Shown in pieces: positions 11,850 to 26,100 of a stretch of DNA of 64,000 bases. This stretch comes from Ailanthus altissimus (taxonomy: Eukaryota > Streptophyta > Magnoliopsida > Sapindales > Simaroubaceae): NCBI GenBank assembly GCA_946807835.1, contig OX327696.1, positions 8,506,501 to 8,570,500 of the forward strand, read 5' to 3'. Under the pieces are notes generated by a model. That model made no database searches. It saw only the letters and a program-made list of their open reading frames with translations, and was not told the origin of the DNA. Numbering within the stretch: the first letter of the stretch is position 1; each line of letters begins with the position of its first letter. The translations under genes were made by a program, and so were the position numbers.

Positions 11850-12970
11850 GTTTGGTTTTTGTAAGAAAAAGAGTTTAAAAAAATTCTGGATTTTTGGATT
11901 TTATTATATTGTTTGCATCAAACAAATCAATGGTATTCTCTGATATTAAGAATTTATATCCAACATTATTGTTTACATAACCTATAAATATATAAACTGT
12001 CTTAGGTCTGATCCTTTTCCTTTTAGGATTAGGAATCAAAACCTTGGCAATATACTCTCATACTTTGAGATAGGTTCATGACCTTTCCATAGCTCATAAG
12101 GTGTAATTCTAATTTTTTATTTATAAATTCTGTTTTATATGTGGAAAATAGTTAATATTGCTTCCCCCATAAGTTCATAAATGCTCCAAAATTTATTAAC
12201 ATGCGATTCATCATGTCTTTTAATGTTCTATTTTTTCTTTCAGTCACCTCATTTGATTTAGGAGAATATAATGGTGTAATTTCATGTATAATTCTATTGT
12301 CCTTACAATAGAAATTAAACATATTAGACACACATTCTCCTCTTCGATCAGTCCTTAATCTTTTGATTTTCTTTCTAAGTTGATTCTTAACTTATGGTTT
12401 ATAGATTGAGAACTTATCATATGACCCATCTTTATTTCTTAATATATATATTTTGGTATATCTTGATAAATCATTTATAAAGGTTATGTAAAACCTTTTT
12501 CCTCCTCTGGTCATGACATTCTTAAAATCACCTAGGTCACTATGAATTAAGCCGAGTAATTCAATTTCTCTAAGAGTTATGGATTTATAACTTTTCTTTG
12601 TAAACTTTGTTTTCACATACACATCATATTTATGAATACCATATAAGTTCATATTAGAAAGTAAACCAACTCTTTTAATTTTTCTTAGATAATGATAATT
12701 CAAGTGACCTAGTCTGTTATGCCATAATAATGTATGAAGAAGTACTTTTATTAAGTACATTGATTTTGAACAAATCATTGGAAGAACATTCTATTCTAAT
12801 AAATGTTCTATTATTAATCATTACAATTTTATCTCTTTAAAGAGATTTTGCATTTGCCTTACTAAGCATAAATATAGAAATAAGATTATATATAATGTTT
12901 GGAATATGTAGTACATTATTTAAGACGAGATTTTTTAGATGTTAACTTGAGAAGAACCTTTTCATTCCCC
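11850..12970 (-). pseudogene. Ty1/copia integrase region
   Basis: The minus-strand frame at 12,778-12,392 contains the GAG-pre-integrase motif L-W-H-N-R-L-G-H-L-N and the start of the integrase catalytic core with I-H-S-D-L and an I-T-F-I-N-D-L-S-R-Y segment. The Zn-binding region has lost its cysteines (K-Y-D-V-Y-V where C-x2-C is usual). The rest of the core (about 12,390-11,850) is recognisable but broken by stops. It is inactive. Confidence 0.8.
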
Positions 12971-14047
12971 ACCACAGGTGTAGAATAAGAATCACCAAGA
13001 TAAACTTATTCATTTTCTTCTCTTACTTGAACATAATCATGGAATGAACTATTGTCACCACATATATGTTTTGTAGCTCTAGAGTCTAAAATTGGCCTTA
13101 GGAGTATGAATTGTTACTTTTCACCCATTCTTTGTTGTCATTTGTAACCATGTTAACTTAGAGAACTACACAACAGCTATCACCTTATCTCTTTCAACCA
13201 AATTGGCCTTAAGAGTTTTATTGTTTTCCTTCTTATCTCTCTTATGTAGTTACATTGATAGGCTAAATGACCACCCTTATCAGAAACATAATATTTACCT
13301 TTCTTTTTTAAAGAGGGTTTTGTATTATTAAGGTATGAATTGTTGTGGACTTTAGATACTTCTCTCTTGTATTATTTTCATTTTCAACCAAATTAGCCTT
13401 GGAAACAATTTCTTTGGCCTTCTCATTGTTCTCCCATTCATGATTCTTTTCAATTCTAATGTACACAATTGAATCTTCCCACTTCAAATGTTTCATTTTT
13501 GTGCTTGTTACTATTCTTGTAATCTTTTTAAGAATCCAGTAATTTTTCAATTAAGCAACCAACAACTAAAGGTTCAGGGAGAACAATCCCCTTATTTTTT
13601 AAGTCATTAATTAAGAGATGAAAATTATATATTTGAGAAGTCACATCTTTTTTCTCAAATATTTTAAAGTCTAAGAAATTTGTAGTTACATATTTTTGGC
13701 CATCGACATCTTAAACAACATACTTTTTCTTTAATAGTTCCTAAATTTTATGTGTATCTTTATATGTGGAGTAAACATTATATAGCTCATTTGAGAGTGT
13801 ATGTAGAATAGTATTTTCGGTATACCTTATTTGTTTTGTTCTATTTGGAAAATTCCCCCTTATAATTTTTAGCATTGATATTCGAAGGAGGTAATGTGAG
13901 ATATTCTGCCATATTCATCACATCTAAGATATCGAACACACGATCTTGCCATTTTTTGAAATGCTTTCTATCAAATGGTGAAATTTTGTAGCCTCAGATA
14001 GTGGTTTGGCCATAGTCAATTGAGAAGAATCACTAGTTGCATTCATA
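12970..14047 (-). pseudogene. Ty1/copia gag and zinc knuckle
   Basis: The minus strand starts with an ATG near 14,047 and reads a gag-like N-terminus. It later has a zinc knuckle remnant, G-G-H-L-A-Y-Q-C (about 13,285-13,250), whose first cysteines are changed. An open stretch of 80 codons lies at 13,550-13,308. The upstream side (14,050-14,720) would be the leader. A PBS-like tatcaaaggc on the minus strand (about 14,698-14,710) suggests the 5' LTR began near 14,720, but I could not confirm LTR ends. Confidence 0.65.
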
Positions 14048-14719
14048 ATAGAAATAGTTTTAAGATTGCTAGAAAAAATGGGTAAATAGACACAATTTTG
14101 TTGGATGTCAAAGCATACAAAGCATTGTTCTTAAAACTATTTCTACCCCAACAATAATAATAATTAAGATGCAAAAGGATTTGAGTGGTAGTATAGTTTT
14201 GAAGATTTAATAACAACTTGAAATGACAAAGGTACACACCAAATGCAATTTTCTTGAGTTACAAGTAAGAACTTTGATAAGAGTTGACTAGTAGTGAATT
14301 TTTGTAAATCAAGAAAAATGAGAATTATAACTATTTTTCAAATGAGATGTGTCTGCATTATATAGAGGTGAGATATCTCTATGAAGAGACACAACATCTC
14401 TTTAAAAGGTCACAACCTTAAGGAAAGATTTGTGACTCTTTCAAGGATCACATCTCCAACCTTCAGCACCACAACGCTTAAAATTGGTGCTACGACACTT
14501 AGTAAAAAGAAGGAAGAAAAACTCAACAGGGCACTGCGATGCTCATTTCTGGTGTCACAATGCTTAACCTCTGGTGCCATGGCACTCGAGGATCTGCATC
14601 ACTCAATTTCGCGTACCGTGGCTCAAGCATATTTTTACTTGAGCACATTTTTTTCTTTTTTCTTCTTTTTCTCTTCTTGATTCTTTTTCTTTACTCTATG
14701 CCTTTGATATAAATTAGGT

Positions 14720-16776
14720 TATTTAAAATACTCTTACAAATTCCAACATGAGTTAGATCTGAATTTGTACAAACTTAGATTTTGTTGGCTTGTTTATATT
14801 TTTTTTATAAAAAAATTAAATAAATATAAATAACAAGTAGAAAAAAAAATAAATTAGAAAAAAATTAAGTTAAGAGCTCGACTTTAAAACTTTGTTTTAT
14901 ATTTAAACATAAAAATATTAAACAAAATGCATATGAAAAAAAAAAGGTTAAGAGCACGACCTTAACTGTCCTTAGAAGTTGGCAGTTCATGTAAATGAAT
15001 CATATTTGTGTCGTGTCAATATAGGGTATCATCAAATTTTTGCTATATTTGTTTATGATTCGTTTATTAAATGAATCAGACACTCAAACATAGATTTGAT
15101 TTGTTTAATAAATGAATTATACAATACGACATGTTTAGACACATTTAAATGAATGGATCAAATTCTATTCGTTTATACAATTATACATGATTTGATTCGT
15201 TTACGATTATATTCATTTAAATGAATAATAACTCCTAATTCGATACATTTATAAAAAATATTCTATTCGTTTAAAACACGTTTAAGTTAAGATTAATAAA
15301 ATTTAAAATTACATAAAAGATTAAGTATTTAATGGTTCTAATAATAAAATTATTCTAACAAAATTAAACAAATAAAATTCATTTAACATAAATGAAGGAG
15401 AAGAGTCTTTAGAATTTAGATATATTAGAGTTTTAATTTTCAAGTATATATATATTTTTAATTTTATAATTTAATTATACGTGACTTAAACGAATAGACA
15501 CGAATATGATTCGTTTATTAAAATGACTTAAATGAAATAGCAAATCATAGACCTCAAACACATATTCGACATGATTAATAAACGTGTAATACGAATTTGA
15601 CTATGTTTATTAATTGTATCAATTTTTTTTACCCATATTTGTTTAAAGCATGTCAAATTCGTGTTGAATAATCTTGTCGAGACCCATTTTGCCACCCCTA
15701 ACTATCCCTCTCTCAAATTGACAAATCCCAAATAACTTGAATCCTAAGCAACCTATAAAACCACCTAAACCTTGTCAAAGATCGAAGGTGGAGAAGCCTC
15801 TCATTGCTGAGGTTGCCCCCTTCATCAATTGTTACTCCAATTGCCATCATCAAATAATTTCAAATCGGCATATCATAGAAAATATATGCACTCTTCAAAA
15901 GATACCAGGTCAAACCCTGAACAATATTGAAAAAATTAAGCTTAAAACATATTGTTGGTCTACATATGCATTATTCATTTTCACTTACAAATAAAAAATA
16001 TATTAATGGGTAATGCTATGTTTGATTATTGGTATAAAATTTGTATCCCAACTAATATATCATTTGAAGTTTTCATTGTTGATTAATTCTACTATAAGTA
16101 AAAAGTCACAACTATTTAATAAATATTAGTCATTAATTAATGATACATCAATTATAGATGTGTAGCATTACTGTAGTTTAATTATTCATAATCTCACTAG
16201 ACTAGGATCTTTTTCTAAAGCTAAACTTTCACATAAACAAACACAAGCATAAAATTGGTGATTAATTAAAAAAGAAAAATAGTCAAAGAATAGATCTTGA
16301 TCACTCATGTCTAAGTGCTAATATGTGTCAAAAGATTCTTAAGAGTTTAGGTAAATTTAGTTTATGAGAGGATTTTCTCATAAGTTAAACTTTATTTAAT
16401 TTTTTAAAGATTTTCTAATACATGTTCTATATTAAGTATGAACGGTTAACATCTATTTTTTTTAGCAATTACTAATTCTTATTAATCATATGTTATTAAA
16501 AATTTAAGTAAAAAAATTAATTTATGAAAAGATCCGGATCCAAATGATTTTTTGTTGAATGAATGTTAATTTATTATAGTCTTATTATTGTTTTTTTTTA
16601 TAAATGATAAATCAACTTTCAACAAAAGAAAAGTTTTTTTAAAAAATAAAATAAAAGAAAAGATTGAGAGGAGGGATGTTTCAAGGTGTCCTAAAAAATA
16701 AAATATCAATTTTTAGCAAGTTACATTGAAGATAACTTATTCAAATAAAATAAAATGCGAGTCTACTTGGAACTGA
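14720..16776. other. AT-rich intergenic region with a degenerate interspersed repeat
   Basis: No gene was recognised. Positions about 15,000-15,700 are rich in variants of cgtttattaaatgaat and aaacgaat and end in ttttgccacccctaa. The reverse complement ttaggggtggcaaaa is a frequent terminus of plant interspersed repeats, so a decayed DNA transposon or MITE is likely; the other end was not found. The rest is low-complexity A/T sequence. Confidence 0.4.
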
Positions 16777-17100
16777 TTGGAGAGCTTCATTCGTTGTTTC
16801 GATGGGCCAATTGGGCCACAAGTAGACAAGACGTGTAACAATAACATGATTAAAAAAATGGATTTGGGGCCAATTTCAGATAATGTGTGGGGCCATTTAG
16901 CACCACTCTTTCACAAAATTCTCACACAGAATATTTCTTGTTCGGACAAGCCATCGACGTCTACAAATTACGAGTCACCACCAAAAATAACCAGACAGCA
17001 CATTCTCTCTTTTGAAATTAATGCAAAAAAACCTGTACCTGTAGGGTTTATACGGCATCGTTTCTTGCTTTGCTCCTCATCTTCTTCTCCTCCTCCGATT
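16777..17100 (+). promoter_or_regulatory. Promoter-proximal / 5' UTR region of the kinase gene, open in frame
   Basis: The kinase frame stays open for 108 codons upstream of the chosen ATG, back to an ATG at 16,777. The upstream peptide has low-complexity S and P runs just before the conserved start and no resemblance I know to the family, so 5' UTR is the simpler reading. The stretch is less AT-rich than the DNA before it. No definite TATA box was identified. Confidence 0.45.
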
Positions 17101-20100
17101 ATGGCTTTTCAAGGGAAGAAACTCATCAATGATCCCGATGGTTCGCATTTTTCTCTCTCTATTAAGAGCATTTTCATATGAAATTTCTCATTTTTCTCCT
17201 TGTTTCGGCACTTTGCTTTCTGTTTGCTCGCAATGAAATTAGGAAATGAAAATTCGACTGCTATTTCTGTTTCCCTTTTGCTTCTTCAATGGAGAAATGT
17301 GTTTTAATTTTGAGTCAAATTTGCTTGTTTTACAATATAACTTTGTTCTTGCATGTTACTATAATGTGAATTATGACCTAGATTCCTCTTTATTTCGAAC
17401 ATTTCTCGGTGACGGAATCTGAACTTGAAAATTCGCAATTGATCGTCTCGTTTGGTTGCTGTGATAGTGGGAACTGTAGATACGAAATGAGAATCACGGT
17501 ATCCTTAGACTGCTCTTGACGGTGTCGTTTTGTTTCTTTGAAGAATAAAGAAAAGTTTTTCTAATCTTGTGGAACTATTCTTAGGCAGTTGAAGTGATGA
17601 CTTGTAATGCAAAATGCTGATACAATGAAATAGAAGGATGAGCCAGTTTCTTGTTTACGAAAAGGAAGAAAATTTTTAAGTACTTTTCTGTTTTCTGATA
17701 TGGTTGCAGCTTTAAGTACTTTTCTGTTTTCTGATATGGTTGCAGCTGTGGTGACTGAGTTCATTGAAGGTCTTGTTGAAACTTATCCTGGTCTGCAGTA
17801 CTTGGATGGGTTCCCGGAGGTGTGATACAATTTTCTACTCTCCGTCCACATAAAATGAAGAGTTGATGTTCATGGACTACAAATAGTTTGTCGTTTTCCC
17901 TTTTGTGGTAATGCAGGTGAAGGTTGTATTACGTGCTGATGTTTCAAGTGCAACATATGACAAGGTAGCAGTTATATCAGGTATGATTAACTGCATAATG
18001 CTTAAAATAACTGTTCACACATTTGTGATAGAATTTCATTTTGTCATTTCTTATGGTTCTAATCACAAATGATGAAGTTTAATGAGTTTTACCTTGAGTT
18101 ATATTTGTTCTAAAACTCATCTATATATATTTTTTGAGGAATTGCAGATGGATCCCTAATCTATTTACTGTTCTTATAGTGCAACTTTATTAGTGCTCCA
18201 ATGCTGGGTAGTTCTTTCTTTAACTCTTGAACAATAATATGATTGAAGAACTTTCACATTGATAAATTTGATTGTATAGAATCAATAATATGTAGTTGGT
18301 TTGCAACATTGGTGCTTGAGGTTTGACCTACAGAAGTCTTATAAGAATAATTGATTTATGGAAAATGTAAAATATGCTGCATTTCAACTTTTGAATCTTT
18401 TGAAACATCAAGAAATCTGAAAGGAAAAATTTCAGATAGACAGTTGTACTTGTAAATGTATCTTCAGTACATACACTTATGTACAAAACTTTTTCTTCAT
18501 GATATCCAATTGAAAGGCTTTAATTATAGGTGGAGGCTCAACCTCGATATATAATTTCTGGGCGATCTGTGAATGTTATGCCAAAAATGTTTCTGGTTTG
18601 ACGACCCTCGAAAAGGATTAAGGGGTAGTAGACCGTGCTTTATTTCCATGTTATACAAATGAGTCCAAAAGTTAGGCTATTACTGCAAGGTCTAACATAA
18701 CTATCTTAAACCATTCTCATTCTTGAGCAACGTGGGACTTTACTAATGGAGAGAAAAATTTCTCCAAAAATAAGAGAGTTGAATTATGCTAGAGAATAAA
18801 AGGAATGAGCTAGCTTGAGGGTTGTGTCTTTAACTAGGATAAACATAACATTAACTAGGTACAGCATTTGTACCTAAACTCCTAAAATATTTGGAGACAA
18901 GTGGATGAATTGCTGTACAGAAGGTTCATTCTTTTTTGTTTTATTCGGAGCTCGTGTTGTTAAAGCCATGGTTATTTCTTTGAGGGTGTTGCAGCCAACA
19001 TAATTCAAAGGTCTGTTCCTCGTGGTAATTCGGTTTGCTGCAATCTCTTTTTTTCTGTTTAACGTATAAATGCTCTAGGTGCCTAGCTGTTCATTTCTGA
19101 TGTTCTCACTTTCAACCATTGTTCATGTCATACTAGTGAAAGTATTCCTTGATTGCAGACAGTTAATAAACAAATTTACTAGGATCCACCTTTCCTTCAA
19201 AATCTGAGTCCGCCTTTCTCGCTTCTTTGTGATATCTCCAATGACATTATGGTTTCTATTCCCAGTTAAATCTAGCCATACAAACATGGGCTGTTATGGT
19301 CCATGATTTGCTTCTTGCTCCTCTTGTTTTTCCTTTGCTGACTTGAAATGCTTATCCTTTTTCATTGGGTGTCGAATCATTTGTAGGCTGAGATATTCAT
19401 GTGCTGACATGGTTTGACTGCATGTGCAGGCATCAAGCTGTTCCATCATCCAAATTGTTATCCCAACGCACTTTTTGTTTTTTTCTCTGTTAGGCTGCCT
19501 CTAAAACTCCTGATTGAGTAGACATGATGTCTCAAGCTCTCATAACAAAAATGATGTGGACAAAAAGGCATGGCTGAACTTTTTAAAATTTTTTGAGGGT
19601 AAAAGACAGTAATTTTGTGGGTGGTACTCAGGTTCAGGGTAGACTCTGAGTTCAAATTATGACCATAACAAGTTTTCTGGACTGTCTTTAAGGTTGCAAG
19701 GGTGGCTGTAAAGAAAATGTAAGGATCCGTTTGGATCACACTTACAAAGAATCCAGGAATCAACTCTTAGAAACTTATGGCAGTACACCAAGGACAATTT
19801 GCACCAAATAGACAAGAAGATAAGTCAGTTTAAATACACTCCTAAAAGAAACAATGAATGAAGTTGGGATAAATACAACAATGGTTCTTTAAACTAAGAA
19901 AGTTCAAGACCTTTTCCATAACTTTTAGAGTTTCTATAAAGAACTCTTGGAAAGTAATGATGTAATGGACTTATTATGGTTTCTTTGACTAAGATTATTC
20001 AAGACAATATTTGAACTCATGGACGGTCCTTTTAGCTTATAAGCACTCTTTTAGCATGATGGGCTAAATTCTGGTCCCCAGCTGAACCAAGTTCGCTTAT

Positions 20101-23100
20101 TTGGGTCTAAATTCTTTCTTTCATGCGTTTGATGGTATGCAATTTGTTGTTGATTGTCACATCAAATACTTGCTTCCTATGATTGAATTGGTCATAGTCA
20201 GGACCTTTTATTCTATTGATTTTGTATCCTATAGGAGGCGGAAGTGGGCATGAACCTGCACATGCTGGCTTTGTGGGAGAAGGGATGCTGACTGCTGCAA
20301 TTTGTGGCGATGTTTTTGCATCTCCTCCAGTTGATTCAATTCTAGCTGTATGCTTTATTGCTCTTTGTTATGTTACTGCTTTTAGCTACCAATTCTGTCA
20401 TTTCTGATATTCTTCTATTTCTTAATTGATATTGTGCATTTGAATGTTAGGGCATTCGAGCTGTAACCGGTCCTAAGGGATGTCTTCTTATTGTCAAGGT
20501 ACTATTATTTTAAAGCACTTGGGCAACACTTTACCCTTAATCAGTTTGTTGCATTCTACAATGTTCTCCTTTGGAAGCCTTTTGATTGTTTATGGTGACA
20601 ATTTGCTGTTAGCTGTGAAATTGCACAATGATGACTTATTTAGTTTCTATTTTTTGATTTGTAATGTTGTCCTCTGGATGTTAACAGAATTATACTGGTG
20701 ATCGTTTAAATTTTGGTTTGGCTGCTGAGCAAGCAAAATCTGAAGGTTACAAAATTGAGGTATGTTCTTATTTTATTTTTGATAGCAAACAAAAGCTGTG
20801 TATATTAATGGAAAGAAAGTGATCACAAATCTATATTCTAAAGGTTACAAGGCACGTTTATGTTCTTATTCAAAATTATATCTAAGCATTATAAGACATT
20901 AAAGCGGTAATGCTGTTTTTTGGCATTTGTAGATTGTTTTTGTTGGAGATGATTGTGCTCTGCCTCCACCTCGTGGCATAGCTGGACGAAGAGGTTTGGC
21001 AGGGACTATTCTTGTACACAAGGTGCCCTCTTATTTGGTTGTTTTTGGAAGACTCATCCTTTGCCTAGTTTTCTTTTTCCCCTTTATTTTCTTGAACAAC
21101 TCCCCAATGAACCTTTTTACTTGCATCTTAAACCAACTTTATGTTTATGATAGTTTGTCTTTTAGTTGCCATTTTCTGTTCCCATTTCATGTATGGCCGA
21201 AGTGCACCTCGGTGAAAAATATGAAAGTTACCTGCTGGTTTATGCATGTAAAGTGGAAGCTTTTTGTACCATGCTTTCAATTTTTTTTTGGTTGAAAATA
21301 GCAGCATGAATGTCAAGCAGAAAGAAAGAGAAATAGGCTAAATTATGTTATCTTAAATAGCTTTAGAATAGCTTTTCATGTTGTATCACGACTTGATGAC
21401 TTTTTGAGAGGCTGAACTCATCTATCTGTTGTCTCATGTTTATTTTCACTAAACCTTGAAAATGTTTTAATATTTATTCTTTGCAAAAGACAGGTTGCTG
21501 GAGCTGCTGCTGCTGCTGGCCTTTCTCTTGCAGATGTTGCCATAGAAGCAAAACGTGTGTCCGAAATGGTTGGAACAATGGGTGTTGCATTATCTGTTTG
21601 TACACTGCCTGGGCAGGTCACATCAGATCGTTTGGGCCCAGGCAAGATGGAACTTGGTCTTGGAATTGTGAGTTATATTCAATAATGGAATTTTTTTTTA
21701 TGTAAATATTAGTTTTGTGCATAAGATATTAATTAAATAATTTAGCATCTTGGTTTGTTTGAACAACTGAAGTTAATTCTATGTGTTCAGATTTGTGAGT
21801 TATCTCTTGAGTTAATTGTTTCTTGTTAAAAGATTTGCTATGATACCATGTTTGATAGATGGAGAATGAACCATGTAAATTGAGAGAAACTGAAAGGACT
21901 ACATTGTAATGCTGTTGTTGTATGAACCATTATAGTACTATATCTAAACTAAAACGCAAAGAAAATTAGGTAAAAACTAACATCACTCAGAAACACTAAG
22001 ATGACTAGGAAACGCAAATAAGACCCAATTAAGCACTAACTAATAACAGTCATTCATAGCATCAACACTCTACCTCAAGTTGGAGCATACATGTTTGTAT
22101 TGTTCGGCTTGGACTAAAGATACATGAAAATTCTTTTCATTTCTTTGTGCAGCACTTTAGCAAAATAATCTTCAAACCTCCCAGCTGAAGTAATCTTCAA
22201 CTTCCTGGCTGCTGACTATTGCTAGTTAGTCATACAACTGCAACAATATTTTTATTGTCCGCTTTTCAGAGCCTATTGTTTACAGTACTAAAAAAATCTC
22301 AGTACTGATTTGAGATAGTAAATTTCTCAGAGTAGGAGATCAGCCGAGAGACAAAGAGATTGATATCTGGTTGCAGAGAAGTAATAAGAGAGACGTCACA
22401 GTTGGGTTTTTCAATTAGTAAACACATAACCAAACAAATGAGAGTAATATGCGAGGAAGCTCTTAACAACTCAGATTTGATTTATAGACTCGAGAGATGG
22501 AGAAATAGTAGTGAATAGAAGCTTGAGATGTGTCAAGGGAGGAGGAAACAAACTAGGTTGAGAAAGGATACTTTGATAGCAACAAATTGAGTGTGGTGAG
22601 ATGAGACTGAGACTTTCTTAAAAGAGAGAGCCAGATTGTAAGATACTAGCGAGATGGTAGGTTAGATATTGAGAACATTGCATGAGTAGAGGATTTTCAA
22701 GTATAATATGGATCCTTGGTGAGTTTAAGAGTGTTACTAATCAACCAAAAACTAGGAGTAGATGAGAGCAGAGAAAACCCAGAGAAATCTAGAAAAACAA
22801 TGCTTTAGAAATAAAGCAAAGAACTGCAAGACTCCACCGGAATGAGACCAGTTTCTGCTTGCCATTAAAGGTGATATTTTAGGGGTTTTGTTGACAGACC
22901 GTATCTGAAGTTGACACGAAAAATATCATTGAGGTCCATTTTTTCAATTTTCAAATAACCCCAACAATTCTCAATCTTTTGCAGACAGCACCCAGTTAAT
23001 TGTAGTTTTCCTCTGTACTTTCTGACCATGATAAAACACCCCCTGGTTTGAGAAACCCAACTCTACACACACGGTGAGGGCTATTTCAGGTCTAATAAAA

Positions 23101-26100
23101 GAGGGTTTCAACAGTCAAAAAGGTTCGGGAGTATTTTGGTAGCGGTGGTGACTTTTCTCTTGCTGGAATTTGTTGGTGGCAAAGAGGTGGCGGTAGTTGA
23201 AAGGTTTAGAAGGTGCTTTGGGGCCCAAAACGGTGTTGGATGTGCGGCAGCCCTTTATGGAAGGTAGTATATGGCTAGGTTTTACTTTTTGGGTGTACAT
23301 GAGACCTAGGATCTTTCACGTGCTCTAATGCCATGTCAAAAGAGATGTTTTAATACCATGTAAACATAGAGAGAATGAACTATGTAAGTCAGGAGAAACT
23401 AAAAGGATTATGTTGTTATGATGTTGTTGTCTGAACCATTACACTCCTATATATAAGCTACACAAAAAGGAAATAGGAAAAAACTAACACCACTTAGAAA
23501 TACTAATACCACTAGGAAACAAGATTAAGACCCTATTAAGCACTAACTAATAACACTCTCATACATTTTCATTCGGGCTTCAACATTTCTGATGCTATGT
23601 ATTTATTTAATAGCTGGCTACATTGGTGTAGTCTTTACAAGGGCTTCAGCTTCTATTTAGTTTTTCAGACACAAACATTTCCTTCCTCATTGCAGATTGA
23701 ATTAAAATAAGATACATTTCTTTTCAGCATGGTGAACCTGGTGCTGCTGTTGTGGACCTTCAGTCAGTAGATGTGGTTGTTTCTCATGTTCTTAAGCAGA
23801 TATTGTCAACGGTATGCACCAATGTCTAAGGAGAGTTCTTTTTTGCATAATGAGTTTGACTTTGTTCATTCAGAAAAAAAGGAAAAAGAGAGAAACGTTA
23901 AACAATATACTTTCAGTTGCTGTATTGCTTGGAAGGCTTGAGAAAATTTGGTCTCTAAACCCTTGTAATTGCATCTACTTTTTCTCTTGAGACATTTTTT
24001 ACTCAGTGCATATGTTGAATCTTCATATTGCATAACATGCTTAATTTAATGTTCTATTATTCTTATGGTCCGTGTTTGCACCACTCTATGCTATATCTTG
24101 TTTCACAACATACTTAATTTGGTGTTCTATCATTCTTTTTGCTCAATGCGTGCAGGAAACTAATTATGTTCCAATTACCCGAGGTAATAGAGTGGTGCTC
24201 ATGATTAATGGGTAGGTGATTGAGTTTGTTTCCAAGTTGTATATACAAATTTACATTATGATGTTATTTTGACTTTAGATGTTGGTGAAATGAACATCCT
24301 CATGTAATTTTATTGATAGGCAAAAAAGGCTTATATTAATATCACGGGGCTTGTACAACAGAGTCAACAAACTGTTAATAAATCTGGGATCAGTGTGAGA
24401 CTAATCTGGATCCGATATAAAATGAACTAAGACCAGCTCCATACCTGGATCTATCTAAAAAAAATGCAGATAAGAATAGCTCCAAAGAACAAATATATCA
24501 CAGTATGTAAACATAACCCAGTGACCCTTCCCATTTGTGTATGAAAATGAAAGAAGTTTCTTGAAACTCTTCTGACACTGTAGCCCAAGGAGAAGCCAGA
24601 AAGCGGACTGTCTGACATATAGTTAATTTCTCCCTCACCTGAATTTTAACCAGATATCTTGGCTAATCTATTCTATAGATATGTTAATATATGAAACTTT
24701 GTACCAGATTTGGGTTGCTCATCTCATTTTTCAAGTTCTAGGGTATCCAAATGTGAGCATTATTCCCATTGATTCATTCTAGCTGCAAATTCTTTTAGGA
24801 TGGGTTAGTGTGTGAAATACTAGTCCTGGGAGGAAATTTAATCAATCCGGGCAATACAATTGATCTACTTTGCTGATTGGGGATTAAATGTATGTCACCA
24901 GCATATGCTTGATTTCAAAGAACAAAAACTCACCTTGCAAACTATCAGTACACCAAATTGATGACCACCTTTATTATTCACCAGTTGAAATATATGTACA
25001 TAATTATTACATCCAATGGGATGCATTGAACTTGTACGTTTTAACTCCTTTGAAGTAAATATTGCTTGATTCATAATATGAGATACTACTAACTCTGTAA
25101 AAATTCTTTCATGGTTGGTCTCTGTTGGTTCTAGATTGGCACACCAATCTCCATTTAGACCATAATTCATTCTGGGATTCATGGGGTAGAACTAATGAAA
25201 AGTGCAGTCTCACTCTTTTGTGGCTTTTGATCTTCCAGTAAAGATGCATTCTGAGATGTAAATAAAGGATGTCAAACTTTAAAATTCTTGTTAAGATGTT
25301 TTCTCCAAATGAGTCACTATTTTGTGGATAATAAATTTTTGCTGCCACAAATGAGAAATATAAATGAATCAGTACATTTCCAAGCATTTGGGTCAGTTGC
25401 ATATGTTTTCTACATCAATGTCTCTTTCACTAAAGGTGAAACAAGTGCATGTGGTGTTATGTGAAACTTGCATTAGCTTTTGGGATACTAATTTGTAACT
25501 CTTTGTATCAGAACAATCTATTTTGTACTGAAACTTGCTAGGGAAAGAACTTAAAAGTTCAATTTGAATCCTCAACTGTTTGCGGCTTTTCACTGTTGCT
25601 AAGCATTTGATAACCCTGCTTATCCAGACTGATTTGCTGCGGTTCTTCTGGAAGAAGTGCTCATCTGATTGTCCAAATAACTACCTTTTAACATAAAATT
25701 ATCGATCTAGAAACAACCTTTTGTTTCTATATATAGTAATTACATTTCATATGGTTTAATGGTGCAATTTATACTTTTGAGGATGATTTCAAACATTAGA
25801 AATTTTGCACTTTGTTCATTAAATTTTCATATTAACTGACAAATTTTCTCCGACAATTCCAAAAGCATGAAGGTAGCACATTTGATTATGAGGAAAGGTT
25901 TGACAATTGTGTGTTTTGTTGCCTGCAGCTTAGGTGCCACCCCTGCTATGGAGCTGATGATTGCAGCAGGAAAAGCAGTTCCGAAATTGCAATTGGAGCA
26001 TGGACTGGCTGTTGAAAGAGTATATACTGGATCTTTCATGACTTCTCTTGACATGGCAGGTTTGTTTTATGCTGTTAAAAGCTTTCTCTTTAATTGATAA

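Noticed and set aside
14381..14680. 99-codon plus-strand open frame
   Set aside because: It lies in the leader of the minus-strand copia remnant, ends in a poly-F/S run and resembles no protein I know.
20953..21316. Several overlapping open frames around kinase exon 7 and intron 7
   Set aside because: These are other-frame shadows of the exon and its intron; the spliced kinase frame accounts for the coding signal.
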